A DNA stretch of 64,000 bases from Spirodela intermedia (taxonomy: Eukaryota > Streptophyta > Magnoliopsida > Alismatales > Araceae). Within the stretch, counting starts at the first letter, position 1; each line of letters begins with the position of its first letter. The notes beneath the pieces were generated by a model. It was not told where the DNA came from and made no database searches. It worked only from the letters and a program-made list of their open reading frames with translations. The stretch lies in the NCBI GenBank assembly GCA_902729315.2, contig LR746267.1:1727501-1791500 (forward strand). The letters run 5' to 3'. The position numbers and the translations under genes were made by a program. Below are positions 36,871 to 47,486 of this stretch, piece by piece.

Positions 36871-38541
36871 TATTTGACTAAAGAAGGAAAAACCTCATAG
36901 GCCAAGTATAGCCAATGTGTCTCATTTTTAATAACACATCTTGCATACAACATCTGATTGAACTACGGCATGAGATTCCATGAAAGTTAACAACATAATC
37001 TTGATGTACCTTTTTCGAGGCTGACCTTGTAGATATGCTTGCAACAATTGAAGAAGAATTTATTTTTCCTTTTCGTGGCCATGTGAACAAGCCGATCTCG
37101 AACAAACATGTGAAGACATCCTCTAACCTATCTTGAGGGAAGATGAGTTCAACAAGACCACATAAATCTAGAAAGTTTCTTCCATCAATCTATGAAGTTT
37201 TGCTCCAGTGTACTCCCATAAACTTGAAGAAGAGAAGGGCAAGGAGCTACAAATCACTGGGCTAGAACCAATCCTTGGAGTTCCCAGTCACTTCTTTCTA
37301 AATCTTGAAACTCTTTACCCTATCTGACAGAAGACATGGCTAGTAAGAACAAGTCCCCAACCACCTTATTGAAAAACGAGAGTTGTTTACATCATCTTGA
37401 CCTTCTAAAATGGCAAAACCAAGTCATGTTTGAAGTTGCTGGAGATTTCCTCCCTAATCTTGTTGACACTATCATAAATAAACAATAGGTGGCTTGTTGC
37501 CATTGACCCTCCCAAGCTAGCTCCCATGTGATAAATTTTGTGAAACAATAGGACAATGTCAGACGTGAGTAGAAAATGTTCTCCAACCTACCCTTGTGTT
37601 AGTCACCCATATGTCATACCATGGAGGTGTGCAAAAGCAAGGGATTCTTCTACACTACTTTGATGGCCCAGGAAATTGTGTAGACGTCAAGTGTCCATAC
37701 ACTTAATATTGAGATCTTTCAATCCTTAAAACATTAGTAGACACAATTGCTGAACAAGTTCTTTCCTGACACAGAAAACCGTTCTTAAGATCCCTTTGTT
37801 TTGCCATTTTTTTGATGCATCGACAAATTTGGCCTCTATAGTTTCTTACTTCCATTGGATGGGTTTACGCTTAATTGTTCTTGAGTTGGATCAGAACATT
37901 CTCCTCTTATTACATTCATCTTAGTTGATCCCAAATATTGCAACAATATGAAAGGCTGTTTCATAACCTATTTAATAAGTAAGCAGATTTTACCTTCTTG
38001 ATCTTTAAACTAACATGGTCATATAAGCTGCGGGTCACTAAATTATCATAAGAGGGAGATTATGATGAGAAAAGAAGTGCTTGATCTTCCTTGAAGTTGT
38101 AAGATCAATTTACTAAATAGAGACATGGAATTTGCTCTAAAGAATTTGTCCCATCGAACAAGCACAAGAGATATAATCGGCTTGTCAATAGTAACTTATT
38201 AATCATAGAATGAAATACTACTGAATGCCTCCAAATCTAATGCTCATGTTCTTCATTTTTCAAATTGTTGTCTTTTTCTAGAATGTAAAGCCTCAAAAAG
38301 CTCATAAGTGAGCCAAACAACCTTTACCATCATGTACCTAAAGCCAACAACAGTCTTTTCATTAACTTTCTACTTCAAAGTTTGTGGCAAAAATCAATCT
38401 CCAAAATCAGTCATACCAAAACTTTTACAATTCATGTAGTTCGATTGTTTTGGAGGGTTGTTAAGTCCAGCCTTGCAGTCCAACTTATTGCATGTAATAG
38501 GTAGAATACTTAGAAGGCAATAAAATTTGCTTTGTTTGGTG
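36871..38541. other. Unassigned AT-rich DNA
   Basis: Short open frames on the minus strand (36878-37105, 37392-37586) are not recognisable. Because retroelements lie on both sides, it may be old transposon DNA. I cannot support a specific call. Confidence 0.35.
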
Positions 38542-38546
38542 TTATA

Positions 38547-40164
38547 TGATGTGACTCAGTCGTTGTATATTAAATCACGCAAATATAAAATTTATAAAAC
38601 TAGAAAATACGAATTTTTAGATATTTAGAAGTATTTCAAAATAAATAGATCAATTATAATTCAATAAAAATTCCAAAATAGTGGTAATTTTCCAAGTCGA
38701 TCACAGGGATGTAATATAATATCTGGTAATTATTCAGAATTTTTCTCAATGAATATGATTTTCTTACGAATTTTATACAAGGAAATAAAAAGGAAATATA
38801 TTTAAAATTTACGAAAAAAAAGGAAATAAGGGTGCGGGCGTCAGGATGACGTCAGCGCCCAGCGAACGTGAATCAGGCGGAAACAGAGTTCCGCCTGGCG
38901 ATTCTTACATAGGCGATTACAGATGACTCAATTAATCAAATTAAGATTTGTAAAAGCCGGAAGAATCGTAATTGAACGAAGTATAATTTGGTAAATTAAA
39001 ATCAACAAAGTATTACTAAATGAAGCGTAAATTAAATTGAAAGTAGGAAAACAAAGTTCCGGCGTCGCGACGGCAATGCGTCGGTGATGCACCGGAATCC
39101 TAAGCGTTCGGGAGGATCGTCGTGTAGTGTCCACGGCCTCGAAGGCTCTCCTTGGACAAAGACGACATGGGCAATCTCTAGATCTTCTCACAAAGTCTAG
39201 AGATCAATGAAGTGGGTCGTCGAATCGTCTCCGACGGCTGTCACCCGGCGGAGCGGAAAAACGGTAACTTTGCGGCTCTCCGGCGGCTGTCACCAGATAG
39301 AGAGGAGCTGGTTGGAGGTGGGGCACGTGTTAGGGAGCTTCATCCTCAAGTCCGCGAAGCAAGAGGAGGCTCTTCATCACATCTGGTATGCTCTCAGGAG
39401 GTGGCGACTGGTCTACCGGCGGATCGTCCTCTTCCCGACGATGGCTTGTTCGTCGATCAATCGGAGATGATTTACTTGATGGATTCGCGATCCTTTTATC
39501 GCGAATCGTTCAGCAATTTTAGTAGCAATGCTCTGCGAATCGCGTTGACGAGATTTTTGCCGATGATCCAGCGATTTTCATTACTTAATCCTTCACCGGC
39601 GATCTGCAGGAAAGTCGCGATAATCAGATAAAAATATATAAATTTTGACTCTGGGAGGATTCGAACCCGCGCCGGTCGCCCCGCCTCTTCTGAGGAAGGT
39701 GTGACCGGGGTTTAGTCCCACATCGGTTGTATGCCGATTTTTTGGACAAATATATAGTAATGTTAGCTTTGTGAGCAAAGTCCCTTCTCTTGCGTGTATG
39801 ACCACTCCTTGCCCCACAGCCGGCTGGCCAAGAATGACGTGGAAGGGGAGTGGCGTATGCGTGCCCTGTCAGTCCCCAAGCTAAGCCGCTCGAGCCGACT
39901 GCGCTTCCGACCCGCTTGCGGGCCTGGCTGGCCAGCGGGTCCCCCCTTTTTTGCAATATTTTTATTTTTATTTCTTGTTCTTCATTTATCTCAAAAGTAA
40001 GACTGTAAAAATTGTATAAAATCACATAATTACCCAAAAATTCACGTTAATCAATTGAAAACCAAAAATCATTCTTTAACACAAATATAAGTATATTTAT
40101 CATGAGTTAAGGCTAAAACTATATTGTTTACTAATTATTAACTCATGATAATGAAGACTTATCA
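38547..40164 (+). mobile_element. Solo LTR (family R1), youngest copy, exact target duplication
   Basis: A 1618-bp element starts TGATGTGACT and ends GACTTATCA, with TG...CA termini that mirror as TGAT/ATCA. It is flanked on both sides by TTATA (38542-38546 and 40165-40169), an exact 5-bp target duplication. There is no internal retroviral region, so it is a solo LTR formed by LTR-LTR recombination. It is GC-richer and less decayed than the three copies in the first 8 kb. Open frames up to 139 codons occur in it on both strands but are explained by the repeat. Confidence 0.92.
39714..39787 (+). promoter_or_regulatory. snRNA-type USE plus TATA inside the solo LTR
   Basis: AGTCCCACATCGG (39714-39726) contains a perfect match to the plant snRNA upstream sequence element RTCCCACATCG. 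After a 25-bp spacer comes TATATAG (39751-39757). GTCCCTTC (39780-39787), the same eight bases that open plant U6 snRNA, begins 29 nt from the TATA start. This is the spacing expected of Pol III-type snRNA promoters, as known for plant U6 and U3. Whether the LTR is transcribed from here is untested. Confidence 0.5.
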
Positions 40165-40169
40165 TTATA

Positions 40170-40440
40170 TTAAATTTACATTACCACAATGATGGTTATC
40201 ATTCTTTCATGTATTTGCCATAAAGTATGCATTTTGTGTTGACATAATGAAGTTTGCATTCTATTTTGGTATTGATGGTGTATTTATTTATATTGCATGC
40301 AGATACTATATTTTTTATCATTTCAAACCTATGAGTTCAAATAAAAATGATGGTGGAACATTCTAAGTGCAGCCATCTCCACTTTGCTGCACCTTCCCGT
40401 GTCTATGCTAGGTATTGTGCATATGTATGTTGGAGGGAGA
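40170..40440. other. Short AT-rich spacer
   Basis: Nothing supported between the solo LTR and the conserved 3' flank of the 40.7-kb gene. Confidence 0.4.
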
Positions 40441-40706
40441 GAGAAAGAGAATGAACGAGGCACACTACTAATAGGCTTTGGTCAGTGGGGTACATAGATC
40501 GTATCGCCCCAGCTTCACTAATAAACCGTGTCAGATACAAAATGCGAGGGAAAACAGAGAACTTATCTCATTCAATGGTACTCGTTTATTCACTCAATAA
40601 TCTTACTATAACAACATATGGAGTGACACCAGCCTCTTATTTTTCTTCCTTATTCAATTTGCTTGTATCCCCACCAAGAATAGATGAAGATCCAGTATGT
40701 GTCTAG

Positions 40707-41036
40707 TTAACAAAGCATCCTCATGCTACTGTATTCATTGCCAATGCAGCTGTAGGTCTCTACGTGGAGACGGTCGGGAAGTTTGCAGCTGGCACAATTG
40801 TAGAAAGCATAGAGCTTGGCCGCCTGCCCCTCCATGTACACAAAGTGAAAGCTGCCGATGTAAACATAGAGGTTGAAGCACCCACAACTATTGATGTCCT
40901 TGCTCTTTCTGCTACATCTAGGCCCCTCGAATGTCGTGAGGGTACTTGCCAATGCCAGCATGATGGATGTGATCAGTATGAAGACAAAGAGGAGGGCTGC
41001 TCCAAAGGTCTGCTGAGGGTGGGTGCTGCTGGCCAT
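40707..41036 (-). CDS. Divergent MiAMP1-like protein, group B, seven cysteines
   Basis: The open frame gives 109 residues if started at the ATG that aligns with the 59.0-kb paralogue (ATATGGCCAGCAGCACC context). An upstream in-frame ATG at 41120 would add 28 residues with no signal-like character. Residues 1-30 form a signal peptide ending LALAS. The mature part keeps the six scaffold cysteines with group B spacing (X15 between Cys4 and Cys5). It has an extra cysteine (CASCK), GPRC instead of GPGC, NSCGC instead of NGCGC, and GS instead of GG. Many changes from the 59.0-kb gene are CG-to-TG or CA type, which suggests methylation-driven decay or relaxed constraint, although no stop has appeared. 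Its upstream region is interrupted by a Copia element. It may be weakly expressed or an incipient pseudogene. Confidence 0.8.
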   Translation of the reverse strand: MASSTHPQQTFGAALLFVFILITSIMLALASTLTTFEGPRCSRKSKDINSCGCFNLYVYIGSFHFVYMEGQAAKLYAFYNCASCKLPDRLHVETYSCIGNEYSSMRMLC

Positions 41037-41144
41037 ATTCGTTATTACTCGTCGATGGGAAGCCATTTCTTCAGGAATAGGTCGACAACTATGAGGATCG
41101 GAGAAGGGATTGGATTGCAATGCAATGAGACTTGTTTTTGTGTC

Positions 41145-41153
41145 TATTTATTA
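41145..41153 (-). promoter_or_regulatory. TATA-like box of the 40.7-kb gene
   Basis: TAATAAATA in gene sense, aligned with the TATAAAA box of the 59.0-kb paralogue. The 5' LTR of a Copia element starts only 29 bp farther upstream. Confidence 0.55.
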
Positions 41154-41181
41154 GATTTCTATGGAGGTGCAGAGTTTGTGT

Positions 41182-41475
41182 TTAAGAAGAAGATCCAAAT
41201 GGATGAAAACTAGTCAGTCCATCTGTGAATCGTTCAACCAAGACATTACAACTCCCATGACCAATTTAAATTGTCTAACAGTTACGCTTCCTATAACAAT
41301 AGTTTCCACTTGAAGGCTGCAACTATAGTCTCCTAATGGGACTTTTGATTCTTCTATAAATAGATGAACATACCTTTGTAATAGATTTACGAGAAAGTAA
41401 TTTAATTTCTACATTTTCTATCTATATTCTCTCTCTCTCTCTATATCACCTTCTTCCTCTTTCTTATCTTCTCCA
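41182..41475 (+). repeat. 5' LTR of the promoter-inserted Copia
   Basis: Matches 44298-44594 throughout, with many substitutions. It holds a ctataaatag TATA-like element near 41354 and a CT-rich end. Confidence 0.85.
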
Positions 41476-43704
41476 CGAGGTATCAAAGCCAGTTGGCTTA
41501 ATCGCCTCATCTTGATTCATCATCACCTAACACTTGATTTAAGATAGCTGAAGCTCTCTCAACACTATTGGCAACCAAATCTGCTTAGTCTCACAGCCTT
41601 GCTGTGTTACAACTGCAGAATACAACTCTCTCTACAGGTATGACCATTTCTTTAAAGTTTACTAGTGAAAACTTCCTTCTTTAGAAGATGCAGCTATTAC
41701 TAATTCTTAATAGCTACGGACTCACATATATACTCGAGAAAGATCCACCAATAGTCACCATAACACATGCTCAAGGTCAACATTAAGTTAGTGAGGAATA
41801 CCAGTAATAGTTAAACTATGATCAGCACAACATAGCCTTGATCAATTCCTCACTATCCAAGTCAATGCTGCCCATTGTCGTGGGAAAGAACACTTCAAAA
41901 GAAGCATGGGAGGCGCTATGTAAAAAATTTGCCTCTTGCAGCCAATCTCAGATCATGAATCTATACAACAAGTTCCACATGATCAATAGAGGAACTCAAT
42001 CCCTTGATATCTATATTCAAGATCTTTGAGAAATCTGTGATGAGCTCGCAGCATCTGGCCAACCCATTCTCCAATCCTTATGAAAAACATTATACAACCA
42101 AACCTGATTATTCTTTCTTGAAGTCTTTTGGGTGCTTATGTTATCCTCACCTACGTGCTTATGCCATTAACAAACTTATGCTTTAATTTGAAAGGTGCAT
42201 TTTTTTAGGGTATAGTTCATCTTATCTTAGGTATCGTTGTCTCTCCCTTACCACAATTAAACTCTTTACTTTTTGTGATGTTATTTTTTATGAACACATT
42301 TTCTTACAAAAACTTGGCTAATATTCCACCACCCTTGAAACCCTTTGATGGAATTCTCGAGTCAGCCCCCATTACATTTGGATCAACACAGCTCTCTATT
42401 CCATCTCTCTCACACACACATTCCATCCTCCATGACAACTAAGTCAACTCACCCAAATACTACCACCTACAATTCCATTGACAGCCCCCACTTCCCGACA
42501 ACATCTTCAACACCTAACATAACTTCTCCCTCTAATACTCATTCATTAGACTAACAATTTACCTCATTTTCTATCAACACCCACTGCCCCAATTAAGAGT
42601 ACTTGTCCCTCTATTCTTGACCATCTCTGAGACTCTTCCCCCTCTGTTGGCCACACCATCAATGAGTCTTGTGACCCCATTAAAATTAAACCTCTTTCTA
42701 ACTTTTATCCCAAGACAACCAATCTTACCATTCAACATCTATTACCCACATGTCTGCTTGCAATTACTCTAGTTGATCGAGAACGTATTTCACATACCAC
42801 TACTCTTAAAACTCCTCACTGGTACAAAGCAATGCAAACTGAATTTCTTACCCTACAACAAACCAACACCTCAATTCTAGTCCCAAGACTTTCCAACATA
42901 AACGTTTTGAGTCGCAAATAGGTCTAAAAGCTCAAATTCAAAGTTGATGGATCAATTGAATGACATAAGGCCTGTTTAGTAGCCAAAGGCTTTTCTCAAG
43001 AGGAAGGCTTTGACTATCTAGAAATCTTCAGTCCACTGGTCAAAATCACAACCATTGGCATCTTATTATCTATAGTCGTCAGCCATAAATGATATATCCA
43101 TCAACTTGATGTTTCAAATGCTTTCCTTTATGGAGATTTACGTGAAACACTATTCATGGAACAACCTCCCAGGTTTATTGATCCAAATTTTTCTAATCTG
43201 TCTGTTAGTTAAAGAAATCTCTTTATGGCCTTAAACAAGCCCCTCAAAAATGGTTTTTTAAACTAACTTCTAGTCTACAAAACTTAAGATTCATTGGGTC
43301 GAAGACCGATGTCTCTCTCTCCTTTCAATCTCATCCTCACTCTCCAATCTTCTAATCTCATTATGTGTCCTGATCAGAACAAAGTCACTTCTCCCATCAC
43401 GACACTCAACCATCAATTCAACATTCATGATTTAGGCCCTACTTACTACTTCTTAAACATTGAATTCTTACCTCACCCAAATGGGCTTGTACTTTCACAA
43501 TCACATTATATACACTCGTTCTTAATGCGAATTAACATGGATAAAAGCAAACCAACGGCCACTCCATGACTTGTCTCCTCTTTATCCACTAACCATGCAA
43601 GCTCATTTGACTCATCAGTATATTGGAGTGTCGTCGGGGCACTTCCGTACACAACAATCACAAGACCTGACATTGCCTTTTCAGTCCACAAAGCGTGTCA
43701 AACA

Positions 43705-44297
43705 ATGCATACTCCCTCTACGCAACACTGGGTGAACCTCAAGCATCTGCTCCGATATTTGAAAGGCAGCATCCTCCACAGCCTTCTATTCCGGCACAGT
43801 CCATCTCTTTCTCTCGCGGCCTTCAGCAATGCAGACTGGGTAGGCTCACCATCAGATCGTCAGTTCACAAGAGTGTACCTCATTTTTTTTGGCACTAATC
43901 TCGTTTCATGGTCCTCCAAGAAACAACCAACGGTTGCACGATCCAGCACGGCAGCAGAATATAGAGCCGTTGCAGACACTATAGCTGAGCTCCTATGGAT
44001 TCGTTCTCTCCTAGCGGAATTGCGAATTCCGTTCACTTCACCAACCACGCTATGGTGTGACAATGTTGGTGCCACTTATCTTACAGCTAATCCAATCTTC
44101 CATGCTCGCACAAAGCATGTGGAGTTTGATTATCACTTTGTTCCGGAACAAGTTCTCTCCAAACATCTCCGAGTCTGCATCATCTCCAGCACCGAACAGC
44201 ACGCAGATCTACTCACAAAAGCTCTTCCCAAAGCTCGGTTCAAGCTTCTCTTCAACAAGCTCAATCTCGTTTCGAGACAGAGCTTGCGAGGGGCTAT
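43705..44297 (+). pseudogene. Copia RNase H domain, open but orphaned
   Basis: Reads open for about 195 codons within the internal region. It shows the RNase H acidic positions in NADW, SSTAAEYRA and LWCDN, then NPIFHARTKHVEFDYHFV and a DLLTKALP tail typical of Copia polyprotein ends. It lacks a start signal of its own and depends on a destroyed polyprotein. It is much GC-richer and better preserved than the upstream RT. The open frame continues a few codons into the 3' LTR (to 44322). Confidence 0.85.
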
Positions 44298-44594
44298 TGA
44301 AGAAGAAGATCCAAGTGGATGAGAATCGGCCGGTCCGCCTGCGAATGGTTAAATCAAGACGTTACAACTCCCAGGACCAGTTCGTACCGGCCGGTCCGCC
44401 TGCGAATGATCCAACTTATCTTCCCCTTGAAGGCTGCAACGGCTCTCTCCCAACGGGACTCCCGATTCCTCTATAAATTGATGAACATACCTTTGTAATA
44501 GATATACGAGAGAGTAATACGATTTCTATATTTTCTGTCTACATTCTCTCTCTATAAATATATATCACGTTCTCCCTCTTTCTTATCTTCTTCA
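44298..44594 (+). repeat. 3' LTR of the promoter-inserted Copia
   Basis: Begins TGAAGAAGAAG after a purine-rich gcgagggg tract and ends TTCA. Directly beyond it lies DNA homologous to the group B promoter region. Confidence 0.85.
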
Positions 44595-44599
44595 TAGGT

Positions 44600-45400
44600 T
44601 GACGATAAGTTCCGTACTCGACAAATCATCTTTCAGACAGTGATAAAAAGAAGTCCACGGTTCGTTATTCGGGGGCATTTTTCCATTCCCATCTGTCGGC
44701 TTCTTAACGTCACTCGTCTTTTGCGTCGCCGGCTGCCCCCGTGCATTCTTCGCAGACAGTCTTGTCGAACATTAGATCCACCGAGTACCCGATGACCCGT
44801 GCTCAACCATAAACTTTTAATTTGTACGAGAACTTTGTCCCTAGAGTAGGAAATTCAAATCCGTTCGTCCTTAAAGCAATGCACCTTCTGGTTTCCACCA
44901 GTTTCTGCTCTACTTTACCCAATACTCATCTGTTCGATATTGAAGAATCTTTGAATTTTGTTTCTAGTAGTATTTCTTTGAGCCGCACGTGCGTCTTGTA
45001 ACGTTCATTCGGCAGATACATCTTCAGACAAGTTGCCCTCATAGGAAGTCGGCTATTTGCAGGTTTTCTTCGAAGAGCTGCGCAGCTCTGCTCTCGGAGC
45101 ATCGTACGATTCGTTAATACCTGAAAAACTAGCATAAAATCAGAACCATCAAACTACCATTCAAAATGTTTGCCACTTTGAAAGGAGTGAACCACTAAGA
45201 ATCATGTACGATCTCCAGTCTCAACAATTTAATTTCAGACCAGACGTGAACGAATTGCACTTCGTTCGGCACGGATTGTGGGCTTTACGAAAGACTAGAA
45301 ATTCAAAAAGTCCGGCTGAGAAGATCATGTGGGCCATCACTAGACGTGAACGACTGGTGGTGTGAAAAGGTTACCGACATGGCCCCGGCAGCACGAGATG
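44600..45400 (-). promoter_or_regulatory. Displaced upstream region of the 40.7-kb gene
   Basis: In the minus orientation this stretch aligns with the spacer between the 57.4-kb and 59.0-kb genes. The part 44620-45120 matches about 58361-58800, and 45150-45390 matches about 57960-58230. Landmarks include aaagcaatgcaccttct, gtgcgt.ttgtaac, gtcggctatttgcaggt and catgtgggcca.cac.agacg. It is separated from its TATA box by the 3.4-kb Copia element. The gene expected on the other side of this spacer is not present. Confidence 0.8.
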
Positions 45401-45419
45401 AGGGACGGTTGGTGAACTT

Positions 45420-45784
45420 AAATCTCGGGTGAGCTTCGCAGATATCGCAGAAAGGTACAACTTTTTCCTAATAGTATTACGCGAAATTATTTCACAATGT
45501 CATATAATGCAAGCGTACTCGGAGTCACTGATAAAGAAGAATGAAATGCAGTATATGAACAGTTCAAGCATGTTTCGAATCATAATAAGTTTAAACGGTC
45601 ATTTGAATGATATTCAACATGAAAAATATATATGACAAATCGTCAAACCGAAGAGGGAAAAATATCAAAGACCAATCGGTAAAAAGATTACAGCGTTAAA
45701 CAGGAAGGTCATAAAACTTCATCATGCTCATTTTAATAGACTCTCTCAGACCCAAGTGATAGAAAGAAGAGAGCCATGAGGGAT
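45420..45784. other. Spacer with a 28-bp direct repeat
   Basis: No gene supported, although a partner of the 57.4-kb gene would be expected here. The stretch atcatgctcattttaatag... occurs at 45721-45748 and again at 45799-45826, 78 bp apart. The second copy lies inside the start of unit B. Confidence 0.5.
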
Positions 45785-46831
45785 TCAAGGATTACATCAT
45801 CATGCTCATTTTAATAGACTCTCTCATTCCATCCAGCAAGACAGCTGCTGTTAATCTGATTTTCTCGTGGAGAGAGTTATGCTCCGGTTAGATACTTGTC
45901 TTCATCCCAGGTGCCTTTTCTCTCTCTCCACTGTTATAGTTCGCAAACGCCGCATCCAGCAGCGACGGCGAGCTCAATGGCGCAGTAAAACCCAAGGACG
46001 CAGCCTCCTTCCGTTGCCGCTGAACCCCCAGTGGCTTTCCACCGTCCTGGCGCTTGGGCAGGCGGACATGCTCTCTCGTTTCATTGGCTCCTCGTCTTCT
46101 CTCCCGCCACGAGCTGAAACGTGGCTCTTTCGGCTTGAATGAATGGGCGACCTGCCCACTAAGTGTGTCACGTGCCCAACTACTGACGGGCCCTCTCTTC
46201 TGACCGTTGGGAACTTCCTACGTTCGTACATCTGACGTCCTTACTTAGAATGAAGTAAATGATAACACTAGTTGAGTCGTACGCTTCTAGATACTCGTAT
46301 TTCAGAATGCCACGAGTAGTTGACAATTAGTAAGCTCTTCGGGTTCAACAAAATCTGGCGAACATCCGACGCGCTCAACGTAACAAATTCCCAATGTAGG
46401 CAAGGTGACAGCTTAGAGCAGTCCCTGCTGGGGCCATTTGAAAAATAGTTTCTCCGTGGAAAACTGCGAGCCGTGATTAAAGAAAACGCGATCCCTAAAA
46501 GTACCTGTGCTGCTGTAATCAGCTCCGTCCGCCGTGGGAGCGATTCGGAGCGCTGGGATAATGTTTCGGCCGTTGCGCTCAGAATCCCCAATGTGGACAA
46601 ATCGGGTTCGCCGACTTGCTCTGATAAGAAGGCGCTGCCTACTCCGTCGAACGGTCAAACTCTTCCACGGAAATATTTTGAAGAAGCGAGACATTTTATC
46701 CATTCTCAACTTTAGTGGAGGGTTGGAACGGATAAGGTGTCAGCGGGGCAACACGGAAAACGAGTCCCCGGTGGATTACGCGCCACCCACCCCTTTTTAA
46801 TCTTCGTTCCCTCCGCGGATATCTGCGACGG

Positions 46832-46844
46832 GGTCAAGGTCAAC
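46832..46844 (-). promoter_or_regulatory. Tandem W-box motifs of the 47.2-kb gene
   Basis: GGTCAAGGTCAAC, two adjacent TTGACC cores on the minus strand, identical to the block in unit A and the orphan promoter. Confidence 0.55.
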
Positions 46845-47064
46845 AAGACCCTGACGTGGCGACATGCTCGAGGAAGCCACAATTATGACGCTACTGCGCC
46901 GAACACCGAGCCTTCCCAACAAGCCGCGTCGGATCGCCATCAGAAAGAAACGACGTAGAGAAAAACTGAAAGCAGCGAAGACCAAGTTTTCATTTCTTGT
47001 TTGACGACGAAACGGCAGACGATGTTGAATGTATCCCAGGACTTGGTCAGGCCCCAGATACCGG

Positions 47065-47072
47065 CTATAAAG
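47065..47072 (+). promoter_or_regulatory. TATA box of the 47.2-kb gene
   Basis: CTATAAAG, 97-104 bp before the ATG. Confidence 0.8.
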
Positions 47073-47168
47073 AGGACACGAGCAGGAACCAGGGACTCTC
47101 ACCGCTCCATCTCCATTCCTTTGCCAATCCCGCAGCCAGAGACTACCCACTCCCCTCGTTAAGAAGAT

Positions 47169-47486
47169 ATGGCGGCCACCCCCAGCAAGGCCGCGTTGGC
47201 TGCCGTTCTCCTGCTGCTCGTCGCAGCGGCCGCCGTTGCGCCGGGGTCCGCGAGTACCCTGACCGCGTTCTCTGGCCCGGGGTGCGCCGGGAGAACCAAG
47301 GACGTCAACGGCTGTGGGTGCTTCGACATCAGCGGCTATCAGGGAGGGTACCACTTCGTGTTCACCGAGGGCCAGGCCGCCACGCTGTACAAGGGCTCCC
47401 ACTGCGATGGCTCCTACGTCTCCCTCTACAAGGAGACCCGCCGATGCAAACCCAACAACTTCAAGAGCATCTATATGAGCTGCTGA
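47169..47486 (+). CDS. MiAMP1-like (beta-barrelin) secreted antimicrobial protein, group A
   Basis: Intronless, 105 residues with a 29-residue signal peptide and a six-cysteine mature domain (C-X9-C-X-C-X27-C-X13-C-X11-C). The mature part differs from the 31.6-kb gene only at YKG versus YRG; the other three differences are in the signal peptide. It keeps SGPGC, NGCGCFDISGY, FVFTEGQAATLY, SLYKETRRC and FKSIYMSC. Secretion and a Greek-key barrel are predicted from the family. A 177-codon frame on the same strand (46997-47530) overlaps it in another phase and reflects high GC, not a second gene. Its promoter and 3' UTR are shared with the 31.6-kb copy, so both are probably regulated alike. An aataaa signal lies near 47530. 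Confidence 0.93.
   Translation: MAATPSKAALAAVLLLLVAAAAVAPGSASTLTAFSGPGCAGRTKDVNGCGCFDISGYQGGYHFVFTEGQAATLYKGSHCDGSYVSLYKETRRCKPNNFKSIYMSC

Larger units (their letters stand above)
41182..44594 (+). mobile_element. Degenerate internally deleted Copia retrotransposon in a gene promoter
   Basis: LTRs of about 295 bp lie at 41182-41475 and 44298-44594, both ending in ttcttatcttct.ca. A primer binding site variant (GGTATCAAAGCC, 41479-41490) follows the 5' LTR. Gag is represented by 41838-42029 (SKEAWEALCKKF and NLYNKFHMI). This joins almost directly to the integrase C-terminal part (FLKSFGCLCYPHLR, about 42110), showing a large internal deletion. RT remnants (HQLDVSNAFLYGDL, about 43100) and an open RNase H follow. 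The flanks are host promoter DNA: the TATA region of the 40.7-kb gene on the left and its displaced upstream region on the right. No perfect target duplication is visible. Confidence 0.88.

Noticed and set aside
36878-37586. Minus-strand open frames suspected to be transposase
   Set aside because: No catalytic motif or terminal repeats could be identified.
39212-39631. 139-codon open frame (and partners at 4188-4438, 412-669, 823-1020)
   Set aside because: All lie inside copies of the same LTR and are open in different frames and strands between copies, so they reflect repeat DNA and not a gene.
41177-44599. Target-site duplication for the promoter-inserted Copia
   Set aside because: Flanking pentamers (TGTGT and TAGGT) do not match; the exact outer LTR base on the left is also uncertain.
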